A stretch of DNA of 64,000 bases from CAVPTL01 sp963729195 (GTDB taxonomy: Bacteria > Actinomycetota > Thermoleophilia > Gaiellales > JAICJC01). The position numbers and the translations under genes are program-made. The notes beneath the pieces are model-generated. The model ran no database searches and was not told where the DNA came from. It was given only the letters and a program-made list of their open reading frames with translations. Every line of letters starts with the position of its first letter. The stretch's first letter is position 1. Of the stretch, positions 58,821 to 64,000 are shown one piece after another. The DNA lies in contig CAVSNF010000004.1 of assembly GCA_963729195.1 (NCBI GenBank), positions 124,001 through 188,000 on the forward strand, in the 5' to 3' direction.

Positions 58821-60028
58821 TCGGGCTGCTCAAGAAGCACCGGTACTTCAAGGCGCACGAGCTCAAGTCGTCCTACGACGTGATCATCATCGGCGCCGGC
58901 GCGCACGGCCTCGCCACCGCCTACTACCTGGCCAAGAACCACGGCGTCAAGAACATCGCCGTGCTGGACAAGTCGTACATGGGCGCGGGCGGATCGGGCC
59001 GCAACACCACCATCATCCGCTCCAACTACCTCACGCCCGAGGGAGCGCTGTTCTACGAGGCCAGCGTGAAGCTGTACGAGAACCTGTCCAAGGAACTCAA
59101 CTTCAACACCATGTTCTCCCAGCACGGCCACCTGACGCTGGCCCACTCCGACCGCTCGGTCAACACCATGATGGAGCGGGCCGAGGTCAACCGGCTGGTG
59201 GGCGTCGACTCGCGGGTCGTGTATCCGGACGAGATCAAGGAGCTGTGCCCGCAGCTGGACACCACCGAGCACCCCACCTTCCCGATCCTGGCCGCGCTCT
59301 ACCACCCGCCCGGCGGCATCATCCGCCACGACGCGGTGGTGTGGGGCTACGGCAAGGAGTCGGTGCGGATGGGCGCCGAGATCCACCCCTACACCGAGGT
59401 CACCGCCATCAACACCGCGGGCGGCAAGGTCACCGGGGTGGAGACCAACCGCGGCACCATCAACGCGGGCACGGTGATCTCGTGCACCGCCGGGTGGAGC
59501 AGCGGCATCTGCGACATGGTCAACATCCCGCTGCCGCTCACCACGCACATCCTCCAGGCCTGCGTGACCGAGCCGGTCAAGCCGCTGCTGGACAAGATCA
59601 TCGTGTCGGGCACGCTGCACATCTACATCAGCCAGTCCGACCGCGGCGAGTTCGTGATGGGCTCGGAGATCGAGCCGTACTCGGGCTACTCCACCAAGGG
59701 CACGTTCCGGTTCATCGAGGATCTGGCGATGCACATGATCGAGCTCCTGCCGATGCTCGGCGAAGCCCGCATCCTGCGCCAGTGGACGGGGCTGTGCGAC
59801 GTCTCGCCCGACTACTCGCCGATCATGGGCGAGACCGAGGTGGACGGATTCGTGGTCGATGCCGGCTGGGGCACGTACGGCTTCAAGGCCTCGCCGATCG
59901 TGGGCCACACCATCGCCGAGCTGGTGGCGTCGAAGAAGACGCCGCAGCTGATCGAGCCGTTCAAGCTGTCGCGGTTCTACGAGGACCGGCTGGTATCAGA
60001 GCGCGGCGCCGCCGCGGTTTCACACTGA
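58817..60028 (+). CDS. soxB: Sarcosine oxidase / N-methylglutamate dehydrogenase beta subunit
   Basis: 403 residues, intact. VIIIGAGAHGLATAYYLAKNHG (residues 22-43) is the FAD motif; MGAGGSGRNTTIIRSNYL (55-72) and IIRHDAVVWGY (168-178) are SoxB signatures, the latter containing His171 at the position of the covalent FMN histidine. GWGTYGFKASPIVGHTIAEL closes the fold. ATG 58817 has AGGAGG upstream. The usual operon order is soxB-D-A-G; here soxB comes last. Equivalent to MgdA. With soxDAG it should form the heterotetramer that demethylates sarcosine or N-methylglutamate; the gmaS/mgsABC-like genes at 36-41 kb favour the latter or both. Confidence 0.92.
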   Translation: MIGLLKKHRYFKAHELKSSYDVIIIGAGAHGLATAYYLAKNHGVKNIAVLDKSYMGAGGSGRNTTIIRSNYLTPEGALFYEASVKLYENLSKELNFNTMFSQHGHLTLAHSDRSVNTMMERAEVNRLVGVDSRVVYPDEIKELCPQLDTTEHPTFPILAALYHPPGGIIRHDAVVWGYGKESVRMGAEIHPYTEVTAINTAGGKVTGVETNRGTINAGTVISCTAGWSSGICDMVNIPLPLTTHILQACVTEPVKPLLDKIIVSGTLHIYISQSDRGEFVMGSEIEPYSGYSTKGTFRFIEDLAMHMIELLPMLGEARILRQWTGLCDVSPDYSPIMGETEVDGFVVDAGWGTYGFKASPIVGHTIAELVASKKTPQLIEPFKLSRFYEDRLVSERGAAAVSH

Positions 60029-60065
60029 ACGATACGCATACGACGAACCGAAAGGGAGCACTTCG

Positions 60066-61739
60066 TTGAAGTCAAGCCTCGAGATTGCGCAGGAAGCGGT
60101 CCTCCGACCGATCATGGATGTCGCCCTGGAGATGGGGCTCGAGGAAGACGAGGTCGATCTCTACGGCAAGTACAAGGCCAAGATCAGCCTGAGCGCGATC
60201 GATCGGCTGCAGGGCGCTCCCGACGCCAAGATCGTGTGCGTCTCGGCGATCACGCCGACCAAGGCGGGCGAGGGCAAGACGACCACGTCGGTGTCGCTCA
60301 CCCAGGGCCTGGGCGCGATCGGCAAGAAGCCGGTGCTGTGCTTGCGCGAGCCGTCGCTGGGGCCGATCTTCGGCATCAAGGGCGGGGCCGCCGGCGGCGG
60401 GCTCACCCAGGTCGTGCCGATGGAGGATCTCAACCTCCACTTCACCGGCGACTTCCACGCCGTGGCCGCGGCCAACAACATGTTGGCCGCGTTCGTCGAT
60501 CGCCACATCTTCTACGGCAACGAGTGCCGGATCGCGCCGCACGGCGTGTCCTGGCGGCGAGCGGTCGACATGAACGACCGCAACCTGCGAAACATCGTCA
60601 CCGGCCTGGGCGGCCCCACCCACGGGATCCCGCGCGAGACCGGCTTCGACATCGTTGCCGCCTCCGAGATCATGGCGATCATGGGCATGGCCACCTCGCT
60701 GCAGGATCTGCGGCGGCGGGTGGGTGCGATCACGGTCGGCTACAACGTCGACGGAGCACCGGTCACGGCCGAGCAGATGGGCTGCGCGGGTGCGATGACG
60801 GTGCTGCTCAAGGATGCGCTCAAGCCCAACCTGATCCAGACGCTGGAGGGCCAGCCGTGCTTCATGCACATCGGCCCGTTCGGCAACATCGCCCACGGCA
60901 ACAGCTCGGTGATCGCCGACCTGGCCGGCAAGAAGCTGGGTGACTACCTGATCACCGAGGCCGGGTTCGGCTCGGATCTGGGTATGGAGAAGTTCATGGA
61001 CATCGTCTGCCGGGCAGGCGGGTTCGGCCCCAACGCCGTGGTGATCGTGGCCACCGCCAAGGCGCTCAAGCACCACGCCGGCATGACCGATCAGAACGCC
61101 TCGGCGGCCGACAACCTGAAGGCGATCGAGGAGGGTTCGAAGAACCTCGAGCGCCACATCCTGAACGCCAAGGAGTTCGGCGTTCCGTGTGTGGTCGCAG
61201 CCAACCGCTTCCCCGGCGACACCGACGACGAGGTGGCGCTGGTGCAGAAGCTGGGGTTGGAGTACGGCGCCCACGCTGCGGTGCTGAACGAGGGCTTCAC
61301 CAAGGGCGGAGCGGGTGCAGCCGAGATGGCCGAGGCCGTGGCCGACGCCGCCGATCAGCCCAACTCGTTCAACTTCATGTACGAGGACTCGGATCCGATC
61401 GACCAGAAGATCGAGAAGATCGCCAAGCGCATCTACCGGGCCGACGGGGTCGACTTCCTGCCGGCCGCCCGGCAGAAGATCGAGCAGTTCACCCGCGACG
61501 GACTCACGGGGCTCTCGATCTGCATGGCCAAGACCCACCTCTCGCTGTCCGCCGATGCCGCGCTGGCGAATGCGCCCACGGGGTATCGGATTCCGGTGCG
61601 AGACATCCGGCCCTACACGGGCGCCGGGTTCCTGACGGCGCTGTGCGGCGACATCATGCAGATGCCCGGCCTGGGGGTTTCCCCCGCCGGCTTCAACGTC
61701 GACATCGATGAGAATGGAAAAACAGTCGGACTCTTCTAA
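60066..61739 (+). CDS. fhs: Formate--tetrahydrofolate ligase
   Basis: 557 residues, the normal length. TTG start at 60066 behind AAGGGAG. The P-loop PTKAGEGKTTT lies at 64-74; LREPSLGPIFGIKGGAAGGG, FTGDFHAVAAANNMLAAFVDRHI, GVSWRRAVDMNDRNLRNIVTGLGG and HIGPFGNIAHGNSSVIAD are all conserved. It interconverts formate, THF and ATP with 10-formyl-THF. In an amine-oxidising operon it can run toward formate plus ATP, conserving energy from released methyl groups. Frame intact. It overlaps fchA by 32 bases. Confidence 0.97.
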   Translation: MKSSLEIAQEAVLRPIMDVALEMGLEEDEVDLYGKYKAKISLSAIDRLQGAPDAKIVCVSAITPTKAGEGKTTTSVSLTQGLGAIGKKPVLCLREPSLGPIFGIKGGAAGGGLTQVVPMEDLNLHFTGDFHAVAAANNMLAAFVDRHIFYGNECRIAPHGVSWRRAVDMNDRNLRNIVTGLGGPTHGIPRETGFDIVAASEIMAIMGMATSLQDLRRRVGAITVGYNVDGAPVTAEQMGCAGAMTVLLKDALKPNLIQTLEGQPCFMHIGPFGNIAHGNSSVIADLAGKKLGDYLITEAGFGSDLGMEKFMDIVCRAGGFGPNAVVIVATAKALKHHAGMTDQNASAADNLKAIEEGSKNLERHILNAKEFGVPCVVAANRFPGDTDDEVALVQKLGLEYGAHAAVLNEGFTKGGAGAAEMAEAVADAADQPNSFNFMYEDSDPIDQKIEKIAKRIYRADGVDFLPAARQKIEQFTRDGLTGLSICMAKTHLSLSADAALANAPTGYRIPVRDIRPYTGAGFLTALCGDIMQMPGLGVSPAGFNVDIDENGKTVGLF

Positions 61740-62331
61740 CAGCGACGATCCCTACCTGTCCTCGACCGTCGAGGAGTTCCTCGATTCGCTGGCCGGTCGC
61801 ACCCCCGCTCCCGGTGGGGGTGGAGCGGCTGCTGTGACCTGTGCGATGGCCGCCGCGCTCGTTGAGATGGCGACGTCGTTCGGGTCGGCCCGCGGCTTGG
61901 AGCGCACGCACGAGCGCGCGCATCAGCTGCGGCTGACCGTCCAGCAGCTGGCCCACGCCGACGGCGAGGCCTACGGCGCGGTGATCGCGGCGTTGCGCCT
62001 GCCGCTGGGCGAAGACCGCCAGCACCAGCTCGATGCGGCGGTGGCAGGGGCGATCGCATCACCGATGGCGATCCTGGAGATCGCCTCCGAGGTGGCCACG
62101 CTGGCCGCCGACGTGGCCGAGACCGGCAACCGCAACCTCGAGGGCGACGCCCTCACCGGCGCACTGCTGGCCGAGGCCGCATCCCGCTCAGCGGCGACCC
62201 TCGCCCAGCTGAACGTGACCATGCTCTCGCGCCACGCCATGATCGACGCCCACCTCGAGGATCTGCGACCCGCACTGGCCCGCGCCACCCGCGCCCGCGA
62301 GCGCGCGGTCAGCGCCTACGCCGCGATGTGA
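61708..62331 (+). CDS. fchA: Methenyltetrahydrofolate cyclohydrolase (cyclodeaminase family)
   Basis: 207 residues. DSLAGRTPAPGGGGAAAVTCAMAAALVEMATS and DGEAYGAVIAALRLP identify the FchA/FTCD-C cyclodeaminase-cyclohydrolase fold. It converts 5,10-methenyl-THF to 10-formyl-THF, the step before fhs. A methylene-THF dehydrogenase (folD or mtdA) is not visible in the window. ATG 61708 (or 61714) lies within the end of fhs, so the two are co-translated. Its TGA stop (62329-62331) is part of the seventh palindrome. Confidence 0.9.
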   Translation: MRMEKQSDSSNSDDPYLSSTVEEFLDSLAGRTPAPGGGGAAAVTCAMAAALVEMATSFGSARGLERTHERAHQLRLTVQQLAHADGEAYGAVIAALRLPLGEDRQHQLDAAVAGAIASPMAILEIASEVATLAADVAETGNRNLEGDALTGALLAEAASRSAATLAQLNVTMLSRHAMIDAHLEDLRPALARATRARERAVSAYAAM

Positions 62332-62358
62332 ATAACGGTGCCAGGCACCGTTATTCAC
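62328..62358. repeat. Intergenic palindromic repeat, copy 7
   Basis: GTGAATAACGGTGCC, A, reverse complement (15+1+15). The TGA at its left end stops fchA, and the TGA read from its right end on the minus strand (62355-62357) stops the convergent gene. The element is thus the entire spacer between the two. Confidence 0.93.
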
Positions 62359-62909
62359 GGACAGTCAGCGTAAAAGTGGTGATCGTGTGCCGCGCGGGCA
62401 CAGAGAAGCGCCGAGTAGCGCTGTTCCGCCTCGTAGTGGGTGGCACCGACGTGGTAGTGAAGGACCACGTCGCGGAAGAAGTAGCGACCTGGACGCTTGT
62501 CGGGAAACACCACCACTAACTCAAACCGGCTGCCATCCCCCGGGATGATGTAACCGTCGGCAGGTTGGGAGTGTTTCGGCAGAATCGGCGGCTTGTCGCG
62601 GATCGAGTACACCCCGGTAAGGTCGGGTGCCAGGTAGACCTTGGCGCGAAAGTTCGCGTCCACCAGTTCCACACGATCGATCACAGCGTCCGACCCAGAC
62701 CGATTGGTGAGTACGATGTCTCCAGCCTCAGCGGGACGCCCCGCTTGCACCGGCGCCGATACCGCTATGCGAGCGCAGTGCGCGGGGAGGCATGCCAAAG
62801 GACCGGGACCTGCGGGACCTCGAGACCAGACGAAGACGATGCCGGTGACGACAGTGACTACCAGGACCGCCGCTATTCCGAGGAGGCCGCGCCGTCTGCG
62901 AATCGTCAC
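62355..62909 (-). CDS. Membrane-anchored exported protein, unknown function
   Basis: 184 residues. GTG 62909, in a GTGA overlap with the stop of the upstream gene. Basic start (MTIRRRRG) and one membrane helix (LLGIAAVLVVTVVTGIVFVW) anchor an outside domain with CLPAHCARIAVSAPVQAG and a C-terminal pattern of beta strands (YIIPGDGSRFELVVVFPDKRPGRYFFRDVVLHYHVG). No family recognised; the fold may be an immunoglobulin-like or CARDB-like beta-sandwich. It is co-transcribed with the secreted protein upstream. Confidence 0.7.
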   Translation of the reverse strand: MTIRRRRGLLGIAAVLVVTVVTGIVFVWSRGPAGPGPLACLPAHCARIAVSAPVQAGRPAEAGDIVLTNRSGSDAVIDRVELVDANFRAKVYLAPDLTGVYSIRDKPPILPKHSQPADGYIIPGDGSRFELVVVFPDKRPGRYFFRDVVLHYHVGATHYEAEQRYSALLCARAAHDHHFYADCP

Positions 62910-63962
62910 GTGCCCTCAAAGATGCGAGAGGACACCTTCATCCCGCCGTTATCGCCACACAGGTAATGCTGCGGGGCGTTGTGGCCTGCCTGCCAGTGCT
63001 GGACCACGTACTTGCTCATCCCGCTCTGGCTGGAGAGCCCAAGCTTTGCGGTCGACCCCAGCCCGGTCGGTAGCCGCGGGCATAGCACTGGCGGTGGTAG
63101 CGGTACTCGTGAACGTCCATATCGATATCGATGCGATGCGACCAGCGACCCTCCGGATACGGCCGCAGGTCGCCCGCCGATGAGCCGTGTCCAACCGAGA
63201 GTTCGGCCGTACCATTGACTCCCCAGCCGCCGAAACCCGAGTCACTTTCGGTGAATCCCACCGAGATCGAACTGTCGGCGGTGTTGCCGTATTTGAAGTA
63301 CGTATTCGTGGTCATGTCGTGGGGGTTGTGCATCTCGCCGACGTCATCTGGCTGACGCTGGTGGCCGATGTCCTGACGGCTGACGATCATGCATCCGTTG
63401 GCGATCGCCCCCACATGCGGCTGGACATCGAGCGGCATCTGAAGCGTCGCCCGCCGCGCGATGGGTGTCACAGCATTTGATCGGGCCACCTTGGGAAATC
63501 GAACGGCCGCCGGCGTGGCGGCCGAACCTGACATCGGTGTGCCTTGATCATCGAACCACTGGCCGCCCTTGAAAATACGAGAGAACGTGGTCGTGAACGT
63601 CGCGGTGTCCGTCATCGCCATCAGCTGAAAGCTGGCATAGCCCGAGTTCCAATCGTCGGATCCCTGGATCACCGAATCGTTGGCCGCCGTGAGCACATAC
63701 GAACCATCAGCGTTCGCGGTGGTTGTGGCAACGATCGGCAAAGGCCCAGACGATGCTGACGGCGGAGGGGTGAGATAGAGCACTACGGCGGCATTCGCGA
63801 ACGGCAGCCGTCTGGAGCCTCCAGTGTCCCGCTGGCGATGATTGGTGTAGAGCCAGTCACGTCGGAGGGCTTGGCCGCCCCGGTGGTGACAAGGAACATG
63901 GCCAGGCCACACGCTGCGAGGCCGAGCGTCGTCAGTGTGCGGATCGATCGAGTGCGTCTCAT
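62906..63962 (-). CDS. Secreted protein, unknown function (frameshifted)
   Basis: About 350 residues from ATG 63962, which has AAGGAG eight bases upstream. A Sec signal (MRRTRSIRTLTTLGLAACGLAMFLVTTGAA) precedes an SDVTGSTPIIASGTLEAP start that resembles a carboxypeptidase-regulatory or fibronectin-like fold: VVLYLTPPPS, VATTTANADGSYVLTA. A later region (YNTADSSISVGFTESDSGFGGWGVNGTAELSVG in part) suggests a beta-rich domain, ending with YVVQHWQAGHNAPQHYLCGDNGG. Frame changes near 63815 and 63070. No known family. It is paired with the membrane-anchored protein downstream and may form a surface complex (inference). Confidence 0.65.
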
Positions 63963-64000
63963 GGTCAGGGTCTCCTTCGTTGCCAACAGATGGAGCCCGT

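Overview
This is a high-GC window with frequent GTG starts and dense ATGA/GTGA gene overlaps. It carries the bacterial block rpsF-ssb-rpsR-rplI-dnaB-purA. Gene content (Delta-60-type beta-propellers, TadG-like VWA protein, SthA, PucR/GAF regulator) points to an actinobacterium, possibly of the Thermoleophilia/Solirubrobacterales type. That placement is inference and no rRNA gene is present to fix it. No tRNA, CRISPR array, insertion sequence or prophage was seen, and no gene-free stretch exceeds 300 bases.

The dominant theme is catabolism of N-methylated amines and handling of the released one-carbon units. (1) 1-11.5 kb: two divergent operons around an IclR regulator and an 18-bp palindrome. 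The leftward operon is iclR, corrinoid protein, methylene-THF reductase, pterin (methyl-THF) methyltransferase, ASKHA/[2Fe-2S] corrinoid activator, DUF1638 protein and a flavin dehydrogenase. The rightward operon is a MttB-family (non-pyrrolysine) methyltransferase, a flavin dehydrogenase, a D-2-hydroxyacid dehydrogenase and a transhydrogenase. (2) 30-33.5 kb: a dimethylglycine-dehydrogenase-like FAD/GcvT fusion behind a HAD hydrolase. (3) 36.6-41.8 kb: a glutamine-synthetase-like ligase and three glutamate-synthase-like subunits resembling gmaS-mgsABC (N-methylglutamate pathway), plus a small unrecognised protein. (4) 42.4-45.2 kb: a SoxB-like flavoprotein, an IclR regulator and a flavin reductase. 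(5) 55-62.3 kb: heterotetrameric sarcosine oxidase / N-methylglutamate dehydrogenase subunits in the order soxD-soxA-soxG-soxB, then fhs and fchA. Together these suggest stepwise demethylation of a betaine through a corrinoid route and flavin routes, with methyl groups passing to tetrahydrofolate and out as formate.

Between these lie housekeeping and accessory genes: ettA, two APC permeases, a tandem pair of secreted beta-propeller proteins, TetR, a TadG-like protein, hydrolases, the ribosomal/replication block, pabB, a phosphotransferase, a two-domain sulfurtransferase, plsY, a GGDEF-EAL protein, two UspA-like proteins flanking a permease, a CheW-CheC fusion, an acyl-CoA-dehydrogenase-like flavoprotein and a GAF-PucR regulator.

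Two global features matter to a reader. First, about twenty genes are split by one or more single-base frame changes with perfect family sequence on both sides. This looks like uncorrected long-read indels, so I report such genes as one CDS across the break. Second, a near-perfect palindrome (GGTGAATAACGGTGCC, one base, then its reverse complement) occurs seven times between genes, and its terminal TGA serves as the stop codon of several neighbours.
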